Shown: piece by piece, positions 21,908-33,270 of the stretch
How positions within the stretch are numbered: the first letter of the stretch is position 1
How the letters are laid out: every line of letters starts with the position of its first letter
Assembly (NCBI GenBank): GCA_964563595.1
Contig: CAZLWR010000002.1
Coordinates: 5,590-69,589, forward strand
Source: CALMFT01 sp964563595
GTDB taxonomy: Bacteria; Patescibacteriota; Gracilibacteria; Absconditabacterales; Absconditicoccaceae
DNA length: 64,000 nucleotides
Direction of reading: 5' to 3'
Notes under the pieces: generated by a model
Databases searched by the model: none
Seen by the model: the letters and a program-made list of their open reading frames with translations, nothing else
Told to the model about the DNA's origin: nothing
Position numbers and translations under genes: made by a program

Positions 21908-24900
21908 ATGATACGCAAAGCCATCACTCTCGCTCAAAGTCTAGGAGAACAACTTGCCAATACGTCACTGACCTGGCAGTTTTTACATACACCCAATCTT
22001 GATAGCTATACAACTATACAACTCATCCCCTACAGACATCTCAAAGACAGTATTACAGGTTGGTATGGCGTACTCAGGTCATTTTTAGGTAGTAAATCCA
22101 AGGTCTATTGTGGCGTCATTGGAAACAAAAATCACATAGATATGTATATTACCGTTCCTAAATCTCTGTTGCAAACAGTTGAGTCTTCCTTGTACACGTC
22201 CATTGTAGAGCTAGATATTAAATATGTTGCTAATCCTTCTATCGATGGACTCAAATACTTAGTGCCCACGCAAGATCCCAAAGAAGCAATTTTATCCGAC
22301 AGTGATTTCAAAAAAGATAGCTCCTATCAAGATCCGTTTATGGATATTATCAATGTATTTGAACAAGTAGATCAGAATATCTTGCATATTTCCTATTGTA
22401 TTGATTTCGATCCGGGCAAAGCATCGCTCTTCAAAAAAGTGCAATGAATGGTGGTCAAAAACATTGTCAATCCTCTTTTGGGTTCAGAAAGTAAAAGTCC
22501 CGAACAAGGTAAAAACTGAGACGAGAAGGACAGCAAATATCTCCAAGCAAAATTTACTGTTGGCTATCATCTTGAGTCTTACAATCCAGTCTTAGAAAAA
22601 GCAGTGCAATCCAAGTTTGAAAAGTATCTTAGACAAGGTTGACGAAAAGGATTTACTAATACCAAAAGTTTCCCACTTTCACTCAATCAGATTATTAATT
22701 TTTTCCATCTTCCAGGAGAAAAGATTGTCAACAATCTTACCTACTTACCTTATCGTAAGTTAGCATTCCCTAACAGTATACCGACTCTTGATAATACTCC
22801 TAATAAAAATGATCTCACTATTATTGGTAAAACAGATTATAAATCTCAATCAGTTACATTTGGTATAACCAGAGAAGACAAACTGAGACACACCTATATT
22901 ATTGGTAAAACGGGCGTTGGTAAATCCAATCTTATTGCGAATCTTGCAAGATCAGATATGATAAGCAACAAAGGAATTTGCGTGATTGATCCGCATGGCG
23001 ATCTGATAGATGATATTATCGGACAAGTACCGAGCTATAGAATCAACGATGTAGTATTGTTTGATGTAGCAGATCGCGAATGGCCAGTAGGATTCAATGT
23101 ATTAGAGCATGAAAAACCCGAAGAAAAACCATTGATTGCGTCGGGAATTGTTTCGATATTCAAAAAACTTTACGGAAATAGTCGATGACCTAGATTGGAA
23201 TATATCCTGAGAAATGTGATACTTTCCATACTAGAATATCCCAATGCTACTTTGATGCACTTGATCAGGATGTTGACTGACTCGAACTTTCGTGAAGAAG
23301 TGTTGGAATATGTGAAGGATCCAGTGATTATGAAGTTCCGAAGGGATGAATTTGATAAACGACCAGATAAACAAAGAGAAGAAGCCATTTCTCCTATTTC
23401 GAACAAAGTGGGACAATTTACCTCATCTCAGATTATTCGTAATATCTTCTCACAAACCAAATCCAAAATCAATTTCCGTAAACTGATGGACGAGGGGAAG
23501 ATAGTGTTGATCAATCTCAGTAAAGGTAAAATTGGAGAAGATAATACTAATTTGCTTTGATCTTTTGTGGTTTCCAAAATTCAGATTGATGCCATGTCTC
23601 GTGCCGACCTTGCCGAAGCAGATAGAAAAGATTTTTACCTTTATATTGATGAGTTTCAAAATTTCGCCACAGAAAGTTTCGCTACCATTTTGTCAGAAGC
23701 AAGAAAGTATAAATTGGGACTCATTGTAGCAAATCAATATTCCTCTCAGCTTGATGAAGTGACCAGAGGAGCGATTTTCGGAAACGTAGGGACTATCATC
23801 AGTATGACTTTGGGTTACGACGATGCAGTTATTATGGCAAATCAATTCAAATCCATGGTTTCCGCCAATGATTTCTTGGATATACCCAAGTTCAAAGCCT
23901 ATATAAAATTGATGATACACTGAGTTGTCAGCGATCCTTTCAGTATGCAAACTATTGCTCTGCCACCGGGTGATGACATCGACTGACTCAAAGAGAAAAT
24001 CAGACAACAATCCAGAAGTAGATACGCTATAGGCAGACTGGAATTAGAAGAACTGATCAAAGTGCGAGCCGAAAGGTCCTTTAGCAAAACCGAAAAAGCG
24101 GTACTGGCTGCCAAGGCAAAATGGAACAACGAAGTAAAAGAAGTGGACACGACTACCAAAAAAACAACCATCAATGAGCCAGTCAAACAAGTATCTGAAA
24201 CTAAACCAGTGGCAAAAAGCGAGGTAAGCACACCAAAGACCGTTATTCCAGCGGACGAACAACGCCATGCATCTCAACCTCAAACAAAACCAACCCCAGA
24301 AACGAAAGTGGACACGCCTGCTCAACAAAACATAGCACCCAAAACTCAATCACCTGCTGCTGGGCAAGCTCCCAGAAAAGAATCTACGGTAGAAACGAAG
24401 TCTCAAGCGAACAATACTAAAATTCAAACTCCTATCGAAACAAAACCGATTAATCAAGCATTACCACCAAATTTTGATAATAAGGTATTTTCACACTATG
24501 CTATCAATGGACATGAGCCAGATCAAATACTCCGAGACGCCGTCAAAAAAGACCACAAAGCTATATTTTTCAAAAAACCCGAATGATTGGATGTAGTAGC
24601 TAAGTTGGATACAAATAAACTCAAAGGTCAATGGTACAAAAAGGGTAACTTCAAAGTTTACGAGGTATTTGTGGATATGTATGAACACCAAGAACTGCAA
24701 TCACCCGACAAAGCAGGTTTAGACATATGGATAGGAAATATTGAACAAGTCATTAAACAAATCCAAGCATGATTTATGAATGCAGAAAAGCGATATCTAG
24801 TGAATAAGGATATGACCAACGATATAAAGAATACAAAGTCTGATGAAGATAAAAAGCCGATAAAACAAGAAGATAATCCGAAACAAGATACACACGTAGA

Positions 24901-25225
24901 TCAAGCAGAAGATAGCCCGGAAACTATCCAACAACCAGAAGTTGCTACAGTAGAAGAAGGTCAGACAGGAGACATTTCAGATATACAAGAACACCAAGGC
25001 ATTAAAGTTGGTAAAACCTATGAGGGATATGTTAAACTCAAGTATAATTATGGATTGTTTGTAACTGTTGGAGAAGTCGATGGCTTATTACACAAAAAAT
25101 TCATTGACTGTCCCGAATGAATAAGTTGGAAAAAATTATACGAGATCGGGGATCCCATTACTGTTAAAGCTGAAGAAATTAAAAGATTGGATGGCAGAAT
25201 AACAGTGGTATGGACCCAGTTATAG
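21908..25225 (+). CDS. VirD4/TraD-like type IV secretion ATPase with C-terminal S1-like domain
   Basis: 1105 residues with about ten in-frame TGA. The first 300 residues are an alpha/beta region typical of CPR conjugation-type ATPases. Walker A is IIGKTGVGKSNL (about residue 330), followed by ICVIDPHGDLIDDI; Walker B is FYLYIDEFQNF (about 578), then the RecA-like motifs SEARKYKLGLIVANQY and GNVGTIISM. Residues about 720-860 are a Lys/Thr/Pro-rich disordered linker. The last ~80 residues (VGKTYEGYVKLKYNYGLFV ... VDGLLHKK) look like an S1 RNA-binding fold. It probably couples substrates to a type IV secretion channel at the membrane. Divergent from the giant proteins. ATG at 21908 is the first in frame. 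Confidence 0.82.
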
Positions 25226-25258
25226 TTTTAAAGTATCAAAACAGCGGTCCATGATTAC

Positions 25259-25843
25259 CTAAGCAAACAACAATGCATAATCATTTAAGTCCTTGGATTT
25301 AAGTTTTCCGAATTTCTTTTCGATCTCTTTTTGATGGGTCAATATTGCCGCTCTTACAAAAAGATAAGCATTGTACACAGTTTGTTTTTTGTCATCAGTA
25401 TCCAGATACTCAAAAATGTTATTTTTGAGTCATGCTGGCACAGGTTCGTCTGATAAGGCAGCCTTCATCCCTAAGTCAAAATGGTTTTCACTAAAATCTT
25501 TATTTCGTCATGCTATTTGATCGTATTCTTTTTCTTTACCTTCAAGTTCATACACATATCTTGTTACCCCATATCTTAAAGGCAAAGGGTAAGGATTACC
25601 ATGGTCAGAACTCTGTAGTCAGAATTGAAATCTATTGCAAAAGTTCTTACCCAATACAAAAAAGTATTCAAATGGCACCGGAGCTTCCTCCAATCTTTGT
25701 GCGACATCTGGTCAGAAAAATGTTCTCCGGATTTCATCCTTAGTTTTTCATATATAATTTGCTACGTCACCTCCATCCAACTTATTTGGAGTATTTGAAT
25801 TATTGAATCTTTCAAGTAAAGCTTTTTTCCATTTTCAGAGCAT
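25259..25843 (-). CDS. hypothetical protein, 194 residues
   Basis: Open frame of 194 residues with several TGA read as Gly, converging on the ATPase gene with 33 nt between stops. Charged, cytoplasmic-looking, with a helical C-terminus (HQKEIEKKFGKLKSKDLND). It contains aromatic-rich PFEYFFVLGKNFCNRFQFG. No motif or family recognised. Start ATG complementary to 25841-25843. Confidence 0.6.
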
Positions 25844-26198
25844 CTTACTATATTAATAATACTAAATAGCATTAATATATTGACATTATATAAATATAAC
25901 AATATTACAAGCTCAAATAAAAAGATCACTCTATAAAATTACCCTGGTAATCAAGAGTAAGATAATTATTATAATCTGAATTCTGTCAATATCACTTTGT
26001 TTCAGGTAATAAGTATCGTATTGATAGAATAGTAGGTGAGAGTATGCTTATCAACAGGAAAATGTTTCTGTCAAAAGGGAGACCTACCCTATCATAAAGC
26101 GAACTTAGAAAAGTATTTCTCAACTCAATCACGATTTAATGGACGATCATCCATTTTTCAGATTATTATTCTTTTTATTTTAATTCATCAATTTTTTC
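25844..26198. promoter_or_regulatory. long AT-rich leader of the DEAD-box gene with candidate promoter
   Basis: 355 bases without a gene. TTGACA at 25880-25885 is followed after 17 nt by TATTAC (25903-25908), a plausible sigma-70-type promoter, which would leave a leader near 280 nt before the helicase ATG. Two copies of the TCAGATTAT 9-mer occur, in opposite orientation (25971-25979 minus, 26158-26166 plus). Long leaders are common on cold-shock helicase mRNAs; whether this one is regulatory is a guess. Confidence 0.4.
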
Positions 26199-27779
26199 AT
26201 GCAATTTAAAGACATGCAGCTTGATCCCAAGCTTATTTCGGCTATCGAAAAACAAGGATACACCGAAGCAACACCCATCCAAGAACAAGTCATCACGCAC
26301 TTTGTCACTGGAGAACACATCGTTTGACAATCTCAAACAGGAACTGGTAAAACCGCAGCGTTTGTCATACCACTCTTGAATGCGATAGACCCAAATCTAA
26401 AAACATTACAAGTAATTGTACTGTGTCCAACCAGAGAGCTGGCAGTACAAACAGAAGAAGAATGTTACAAACTCTCACGAGGCATGAACGGTATCAAAAC
26501 CTGTGCCGCATATGGTGGTTCAAACATTTTCAGACAGAAGGAAAGACTCATGCAAGGAGCACAAATCTTGATTGCTACTCCAGGTAGAGCCATTGATCTT
26601 ATTCAAAGAAGATTCGCTAAAACAAGTGAAGTGAAATACCTCGTACTCGATGAGGCGGATAGAATGCTAGATATGGGATTCGTTGATGATGTAGAGTTTA
26701 TCTGGGATCAATGCCCTCAGATCAAGCAGATTATGTCATTCTCGGCAACTATTACACATGAGCTAAGAGATATCTTGACTAAGCATATTGGAGGAGAATA
26801 TCATCATATTCAAATTTCTCAAGAGGTGCTTGGAGACAAAATTGATCATATGTTTATTAAAATTCCTTGGGATCAAAAGTTGGATGTTCTAAAAGGATTT
26901 ATAGAAGAACATAAAGATCAAAAGATCTGTATTTTCAGACAAACGAAGATCGGCGTGATGGAGTTAGCGGACGAACTCAACGACGCAGGCTTACAAGCAT
27001 TTGAATTACATGGTGACGTGAAACAATCTACTAGAAACCAAACCATCAGAGCTTATAAAGAAAACAGAGCAAAAATACTTATAGCTACAGATGTAGCCAG
27101 TCGCGGATTGAATCTTAATGATATTGATCTGGTTATCAATTATGATGTACCTCAGGATCCGGAAAGTTATATTCATAGAATCGGGCGTACTGCGCGTGCC
27201 GGTAAATCTGGTAAAGCAATCATGATTGTAACCAATAACGAAATGAAGTATATCTATGCCATCGAAAGAAGAAACAAAATCGTCATCAAAGAAGTAGATA
27301 TTCACGGTAATGAATTAGATAGACCAAAAAATAGCTCTATGAGCGGTAGAACATTTGGTAGAACTCAGTGAGCAGGGAGAGGAAGTTATGGTGCCGGTAA
27401 AACGAGCCAAAGGAGCTTTGGAGGAGGAAGATCATTTGAAAGATCGTGATCAAGAGGGTCATTTTGATCCAGTGATTATAACCCAAGAAGCAAAGACGCA
27501 GGAGCAGAACAAAAGTGGTATAAACCTGGTGGAAGTAGTAGTTTCGACAATAGAAAAAGTTTTGGAGGAGCAAGCGATAGACCAGCAGGTCCATTGGGAG
27601 ATAGACCAGCGAGAACCGGAGATAGATCTACAGGTACCATGGGCAGACACAATGATAATGCAGGTTTTAAACCAAGAAGATCACCAGCTGGTGGCACTGA
27701 AAGAAAAAGTCACGAATTTGCACCTAGAGAAAGAAGTTTCGGGGCAACAAGAAAACCAGGAGGTTTCAAAGGAAGATAG
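26199..27779 (+). CDS. DEAD-box RNA helicase with RGG-type tail, copy 1
   Basis: 526 residues. All helicase motifs are in order: Q motif (ATPIQEQ), motif I GQSQTGTGKT in which the first Gly is TGA (26325-26327), PTRELA, ATPGR, DEAD (VLDEADRMLDMGF), SAT, then the second RecA domain with ATDVASRG and HRIGRTARAG. Catalytic arginines are AGA, CGT or CGC, never CGA/CGG. After residue 390 a ~135-residue Gly/Arg/Ser-rich disordered tail follows (GGGRSF, SFGGAS, GGFKGR) that would bind RNA. It unwinds RNA in ribosome assembly or mRNA turnover. A terminator follows. Confidence 0.93.
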
Positions 27780-27820
27780 TTCTCATAAACAAACACAATA
27801 ATCTGAAAAACAAGCACCCA

Positions 27821-27849
27821 CTCTCGTAACTTAGGTGCGAGAGTTTTTT
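27821..27849 (+). terminator. rho-independent terminator
   Basis: Stem CTCTCG/CGAGAG with an 11-nt loop, directly followed by six T, 42 bp after the helicase stop. Confidence 0.85.
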
Positions 27850-27891
27850 GTGTAAGCCGCAAGACAACTTATCAAAGCTCGTGAGTAATTA

Positions 27892-27921
27892 TTGACATTT
27901 ACTACAAAATATACATATAAT
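27892..27921 (+). promoter_or_regulatory. consensus sigma-70-like promoter
   Basis: Perfect TTGACA (27892-27897) and TATAAT (27916-27921) separated by 18 nt, 53 bp upstream of the ATG at 27975. The best promoter match in the window; it drives the isolated membrane-protein gene. Confidence 0.8.
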
Positions 27922-27974
27922 ATCGTGTCCACAAAAATCCTGTGTAAGGGCACAAGAGGGACTACGGCAACACT

Positions 27975-28370
27975 ATGAGATTTATGGCATACGTTTTCTG
28001 TACCTATATATTCTACCGACTAGCATTTTACTGTGGTCATTTGGTAGAGTATGTAGGTTTCAGCTGGTGGAGTCGGATCCTCGATTATTATGTTTCCGAT
28101 CTCCTACTGGTTCCAGCATTCGGTGCAGGGTTGTTTATTCTGCCTTATCTGTTCGCAGATGATGAAGACATTCTGAGAATCTGCTGGTATGTTTGTCACT
28201 CTCTGTCATTCGTGGTTGCTCTGGTTACCGAATACAGCACCGATCCATTTTGGTGCTATAATTCGATACCAGGTGATCCATATGATATAGCAATGTACGC
28301 TACAGGGTTATACCTGGCATTACGAGCCACTAGGATAATCAGCAAGATCTTTCGTTGGGATGATGCGTAA
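27975..28370 (+). CDS. small membrane protein without UGA codons
   Basis: 131 residues with three or four hydrophobic segments (FMAYVFCTYIFYRLAFYC, LLLVPAFGAGLFILPYLF, VCHSLSFVVALV, MYATGLYLALRA). None of its seven glycines is TGA, and base composition is less AT-rich than in its neighbours. It is monocistronic: own consensus promoter, preceded by a terminator. No family recognised. It resembles in style the other TGA-free membrane genes at 44397, 57904 and 58642. Its last 51 bp overlap the convergent acetyltransferase gene if the latter is read with TGA = Gly. Confidence 0.7.
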   Translation: MRFMAYVFCTYIFYRLAFYCGHLVEYVGFSWWSRILDYYVSDLLLVPAFGAGLFILPYLFADDEDILRICWYVCHSLSFVVALVTEYSTDPFWCYNSIPGDPYDIAMYATGLYLALRATRIISKIFRWDDA

Positions 28371-28910
28371 CGACGTGTCATCCCTTTCTCATACATCTAA
28401 CTCAACCATAAATTTATAAATAGTATACGCTCCCTGTTCGTACGATCCAATACAAGTAGCTCACCAGCGTTCATACATAGCTCTGTGCTCTGATGAAATA
28501 GCTTCAAACACAAGATATTTATAGATATGCAACTGTTTCAAGTACTGCATAAGATTAATTCGCAAAAGTTTTCCATATCATTTGCCCCTGAGGTATTCAG
28601 GAACAAAGAAGTGTGCAAAATAGCAAGACTTATTTATAGGTATTTCATTGCAAGGTGCTTGCTCCAAAAAGTACCCATCCTGAGCAAGCCCAGCAAAGGC
28701 CATCAAAGTTCCCTCATCTTGTAATACACATACCAGTTGATGCTGTAAAAAGGCAAGACAAGGATTGATACTTCTCCCGCTAAAAAGATCCAATCTCAAA
28801 TCTTTCCGTGGGGCATGCACTTGAATTTGTGAAACAAGTTCAGGATCAAAAGCATCAATTCTGTCTACAGCAAACTGCATGAGGAACTTTAGCGAAGTAA
28901 AATAGTACAT
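28320..28910 (-). CDS. GNAT-family N-acetyltransferase
   Basis: About 196 residues. The acetyl-CoA binding motif A is visible: FFVPEYLRGKGYGKLL (R-x-x-G-x-G/A; the first G is TGA) preceded by a beta strand, and followed by YLVFEAISSEHRAMYERWGA, the usual C-terminal part of GNAT proteins with the Y/N-x-x-x-Y-x-x-x-G pattern. Substrate unknown. The frame stays open through another TGA to a TAA at 28320, overlapping the 3' end of the plus-strand gene by 51 bp. I placed the start at the ATG at 28910; a TTG at 29015 would extend it. Confidence 0.72.
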
Positions 28911-29146
28911 ACACTTTGTTCTATTTTTCTTTAATACTACTCCATACCGCCAATCAAAAGAGAATATCCGCATACCAACAAAATCATACCACCGATACCA
29001 CTGCCCCTTTATCAAACCAACATCTCAACATTGAGAGATTGATAAATAATATAACAAAAAATGCTAGAGTTACATTGTATTCATCCCAGTTTTTACTACT
29101 AAACAATCAACTTTCACAACATTATCTTTAGTTTTTAAAATCTCTT

Positions 29147-29974
29147 TTGTCCTCTTACCTTGGCCAAAACTTCCTAGTGGATAGCAAAGCGAAAGTAGCC
29201 ATTCGCGATCTTGTTATAAAGATCAAAACAACACATAAACTGTCGCACTGTATCGAAATCGGACCAGGTAAATGAGCTATTACAAGACTTATCCAGCCTA
29301 TTTTTGATATGCATTTCTGGGCTATCGAAAAAGACAAGGGCTTTGAGCACATACTTCAAGAACTAATCCCTGAGGGACATATTATACGAAATGACGTACT
29401 ACAAGTTGATTTGGATTCAATCAGCGTGGATTTGAAGACAACTCTAGTTTATGGATCATTGCCCTATTATATCACATCTCCCATCATATCAAAACTCTTT
29501 CTAACTCAATCGAAAGAAAATAAAGATGCAACAATCGGCATACCCGTAGGAGTTTTTATTGTTCAAAAAGAGTTTGCAGAAAAAGTTCACACTCTTGCTA
29601 AGAAAAAGTCTTACCTGTGGCGATTGCTTAATTACGAGCACATCGTGACCTATCATAAAACTATCCCTGCGAAATGATTCTCCCCTGCTCCAAAAGTCGA
29701 TAGTGCTATTATTTCTATCATAAGAAATAAAAGGCAAAATGTAAATTACGGAAATATGCTAATGTTATTAGATAACATCAGCTGATTTAAGAGAAAAACC
29801 CTAGGGAAGATTCTGAAAATGATTGGTTGAAATAGCGAAACAGTAGGGAATCCAAGATACGCAGCATTCCTCAAAAAAAGATTAGAAGAACTCACACGAG
29901 AAGAAATGGATATACTAGTGAAAACGGCCATGTACAAATGAAAACACGGACAAAGGCAATCCGTTAAGGAGTAG
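29147..29974 (+). CDS. rsmA: 16S rRNA dimethyladenosine transferase RsmA (KsgA)
   Basis: 275 residues. GQNFL near the N-terminus, SAM-binding motif CIEIGPGKGAITRLI (second G of GKG... A is TGA), VYGSLPYYITSPII (the NLPY catalytic motif as SLPYYI), and FSPAPKVDSAII near residue 185, all diagnostic for KsgA, which dimethylates two adenines at the 3' end of 16S rRNA. The catalytic N of NLPY reads S here. No ATG fits the N-terminus: TTG at 29147 gives a normal length and is assumed. It ends convergently, overlapping the next gene by 11 nt. Confidence 0.88.
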
Positions 29975-30185
29975 TGGCCGTGGACGTTCCACCGTCATTA
30001 CTGGTATTTGGCAAAGTACCCTTAACCTCAAGATTAACAGTATTTGTAGTTGAATCATTTGGGACGGTCCCCATGTCGTTTCTGATCACAAAAAAGTATA
30101 ATCAAGCAGCAAGCAATACTGCCAAAATAATCCCAATGAGCACATTACTGCTTCCATCGTTTACGTAAGTAGTGTGTTCTGTCAT
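29964..30185 (-). CDS. small single-pass membrane protein
   Basis: 73 residues: a short polar N-terminus (MTEHTTYVNDGSSN), one transmembrane helix (VLIGIILAVLLAAGLYFFVI, with TGA Gly) and a Thr/Asn/Pro-rich extracellular tail ending TSTATTP. Such small anchored proteins are common in CPR genomes and unassigned. Overlaps the end of rsmA by 11 nt on the opposite strand. Confidence 0.65.
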
Positions 30186-30330
30186 AACAGTAGAATAAGA
30201 ATGTAAAAGCGGTTATTTTTTTATAACCATCGTACTGTATTTACGACGAGATAACTAAAGCGTGACGGAAAGCGATTCTCAAAAACAGATTTTTGCTTGA
30301 TCTTGAGTATACAGTTGCTATAGATAAAGA

Positions 30331-31182
30331 ATGTTTAAACAATTCTTATCGACCTCGCGCCCTAGATTCTGGATATATCTTTTGGGACCGTACCTGATCG
30401 GACTCATAATTTGAGGAGGATTTACCAGCATCAATACAGTCGCTACGCTCCTCTCATTTCAGACCGTGCGGTTTTTTTTATACTTTAGCTATCCAGCAAA
30501 TCTACTCGTATACGGTATCAATGATATTTTCGATTATCAAACAGATAAGCTAAACGAAAAGAAATCTGGCTATGAAGATCTCATACATCCCGAGCAGCAA
30601 AAACATTTACGAGCGACTATTATAATATCCAATCTCCCGTTCTTATTACTCAGCATTCTTCCCAACGCTCCATCCTATCTGTGGCTATTTATATTTGTCA
30701 TCAGTGCTCTACAATACTCCGCACCACCGCTAAGAGCAAAAGCAAAACCCCTACTTGATACAATTATATCAGCATTGGTTTATATTGCTCCAGGATACGT
30801 AGGATATTATATAAGCTGATGAAACGATTTTGATTGGATGGCATTCGCAGCATTGCTTTTTTGGAACATGGCTATGCATGCCTACTCTGCCATACCAGAC
30901 ATCACAGCGGATACACAAGCTGGCATTCAGACCGTCGCCACGCGATATGGAAAAAACGGGACACTATGGTTTTGCATTATTTGCTACCTGCTTGCTTTGA
31001 TACTCAGCATGCCAAGCTTATGAATATTTAGCATAGTGATCTGATCTGTTTATATCATTATGATGCTTATTTCTTTTAAGAACGATATATTCTGATTATA
31101 TAAATATTTTCCTTGGATTAACACAGGAGTATGATTCTTACTATTTTGGTATATCCTAGCCTTACAATTTGGGGTACTCTAA
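30331..31182 (+). CDS. UbiA-family prenyltransferase
   Basis: 283 residues with eight or nine membrane helices. First Asp-rich motif NDIFDYQTD after VYGI, and second motif YSAIPDITADTQAGIQT, where the acidic residues bind Mg-prenyl diphosphate. UbiA enzymes attach polyprenyl chains to aromatic or glycerol acceptors in the membrane. No other quinone or lipid genes are present nearby, so the acceptor is unknown. In code 25 with CGG = Trp the first helix block reads TVWFFLYFSYPANLL. Start ATG 30331 follows an intergenic spacer. Confidence 0.87.
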
Positions 31183-31252
31183 CATAATGTATTATATTGA
31201 CATAATTATTAACTTCATTAATCAATGATTGTTTTAGTTTGTCGCCCACACC

Positions 31253-31657
31253 ATGAAACTCTGACCAAAAATGCACGAGACCCAAGAACAAATAGCAAAA
31301 GATATACCAATATTAAAAGTATATGCAGCTCATGTTGCAAGCCATTTGTTGAATATAGGTCACCACTACGAAGACGGCGAAAGCCTCAGAAACTTCTTGG
31401 CAAAATATATTACGGACAGCATGGAAAGGACTTATTTCATGTACAACGTATTGTGAGATACAACTTTATGGCCTCAGGCCCTTACTTACAAATCTATACT
31501 CAAAGTACTGCTTCAAAAACAAGTAGGACATATCTATGCTGTGGAGATAGGTCAATTTGAGGACCAAGATACTAGTCCCAGAGAACTCATCGGAGAATGA
31601 GAGCCCGTAGATGGTTGTATAAAATTTGAGATACGGAATAAAAACCTTCTTGACTAA
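31253..31657 (+). CDS. hypothetical protein, 134 residues
   Basis: In-frame from ATG 31253 (or ATG 31271) to TAA, with two TGA glycines. Helical N-terminal part (EEQIAKDIPILKVYAAHVAS-like) and an acidic C-terminal part (IGQFEDQDTSPRELIGEGE). Cytoplasmic-looking. No family recognised. It follows ubiA by about 70 bp on the same strand. Confidence 0.55.
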
Positions 31658-31775
31658 AAATAGTCACACCAGCTCGTATGAAATGAATACCAGTTTTTTT
31701 GCCGTATTTTCGCTAGGATTGCAATGGAGGCATTTTTAGATAGTATGAGATCAATTTATATGCTTTCTCTTTATC

Positions 31776-32600
31776 ATGAACAAATCAAGCATTTGGATTC
31801 CTATCATAATACTCGTTTGATTGGCTGTCTTCTATTTTCTGCCATCAGAACAAGAAACTATTGTCACGCAATCATCACAAGTCAATCAAATAGTAATGCA
31901 GCTTAGTAATGAGCTTGCTCAAAAAGAATGATTGGAGGCTGTGGAAACAAAGATAGCTGATAAGGACTCTCCAGGAGCACAGTTCAGACGGATAAATAAC
32001 TCTGGCTATAGTTTACAGATATTTGGTGTCAAGCAAATGAAGCTTATTGCTCCCAAAACAGCGATAGCATGAAGCGGCACAGAAATTGATCCAAGCAAAG
32101 AGGAGGCATATATAAAAAGAGTCGCTCAGTCTTTGTATGCTATCCTCACAGCACAAGGGCGAAAAGAGAATGAAAAAGACAATAAGAATTCCTATAGGAT
32201 ATCCCTCTCAAAGGATACGACTGCCTGTACATTTGAATACGAAGCCGGGAACGGAACACGAGTTGATGATAGTAAGTTTGTGGTAGGATCATTGCAATGT
32301 GCCGATATTGCTGATTTGGAAAAGGCCGCCGAAGAGCAAGTTCCTTTTATCCAAGCATATAAAAAGAAAACTTGAGCGAGTAAAAGTGTCTACGTAGGCT
32401 GTAAATCAGTGTGATCATTTTATACTTGTACCTTAAATCGAGAAAGAACCGGCGTTATGGGTATTTTTGTGAAAACAGGGAATAGTCTGGAACTCATATC
32501 ACAATCACAAGCTCCCCTTGATTGCAAGATATTTGATCCTTACAAAGCAACAGAAGGCTACGATCAGATTATAAAAAGTCACTGTATAAAAGCACAGTAA
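31776..32600 (+). CDS. membrane-anchored exported hypothetical protein
   Basis: 274 residues with an N-terminal anchor (MNKSSIWIPIIILVGLAVFY, Gly from TGA) followed by a soluble alpha/beta ectodomain with several Cys (ACTFEY, SLQCADI, VGCKS, YTCTL) that could form disulfides outside the cell. No family recognised. TCAGATTAT occurs at 32564 inside the gene. Next gene begins 28 bp downstream. Confidence 0.65.
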
Positions 32601-32628
32601 ACAATACATTTATCTCCAAAAAAAAAGT

Positions 32629-33246
32629 ATGGATAAGGTTATGGCACTGACTTTACTTTCTCGTAAGACTCTCAGCAACTTACCCGATAGGATGGCTCTT
32701 GGCATACAGAGTATACTTTGAACACAACTCAAAACGCATGCCAATAACAATATTTCTGTATATGAAGGAATGGACTCCGAACCAGATTTACAGTTTAGCT
32801 TTCCAAAACAAAATAATGTAGTTTGATGACGACCACCCTTAAAGAACCGGTTACTTTGCAGATATGACCAAGAACTCTTCATGCTTATAGGAAATAATTA
32901 TCCTGACCCTATAACTATAAACGCCTACAAACTCAACGGCCATATCCCCCAAGAAATACAACAAGGAATTGGTAGCACATTTTTTACTACCGACAAGATG
33001 GAGATGTCACGCGGAGCATTTCAGAAACTTATGGATGAATACATCCATGAGTCTTTGCCACGGACTGTGCAGATATGACCAGTTAGCTTACATACCCATA
33101 GAAAAAGCAACATTTTACCAAAAACCGAGCAACGAGAAAAGCGAAAAAAAGAAACAGAGATCACAGACAGACAAAGCCTGGAAAAGACAATAAGACGGAT
33201 CCAAGCACAACAGGATTCAATTACACAAGAACTACGCTTAGCATAG
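32629..33246 (+). CDS. hypothetical protein with coiled C-terminus
   Basis: 205 residues in code 25. It starts MDKVMALTLLSRKTLSNLPD and ends in a long basic amphipathic helix (EQREKRKKETEITDRQSLEK). Contains consecutive TGA codons (NNVVGGRPP). No hydrophobic segments, no family recognised. It lies between the exported protein and superoxide dismutase genes, all on the plus strand with short spacers. Confidence 0.6.
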
Positions 33247-33270
33247 ACTATTTATCTTGACTCTCTTCTC

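Noticed and set aside
21728..21937. Minus-strand 69-residue ORF
   Set aside because: Overlaps the start of the VirD4-like gene, poor composition and no motif; not listed as a gene.
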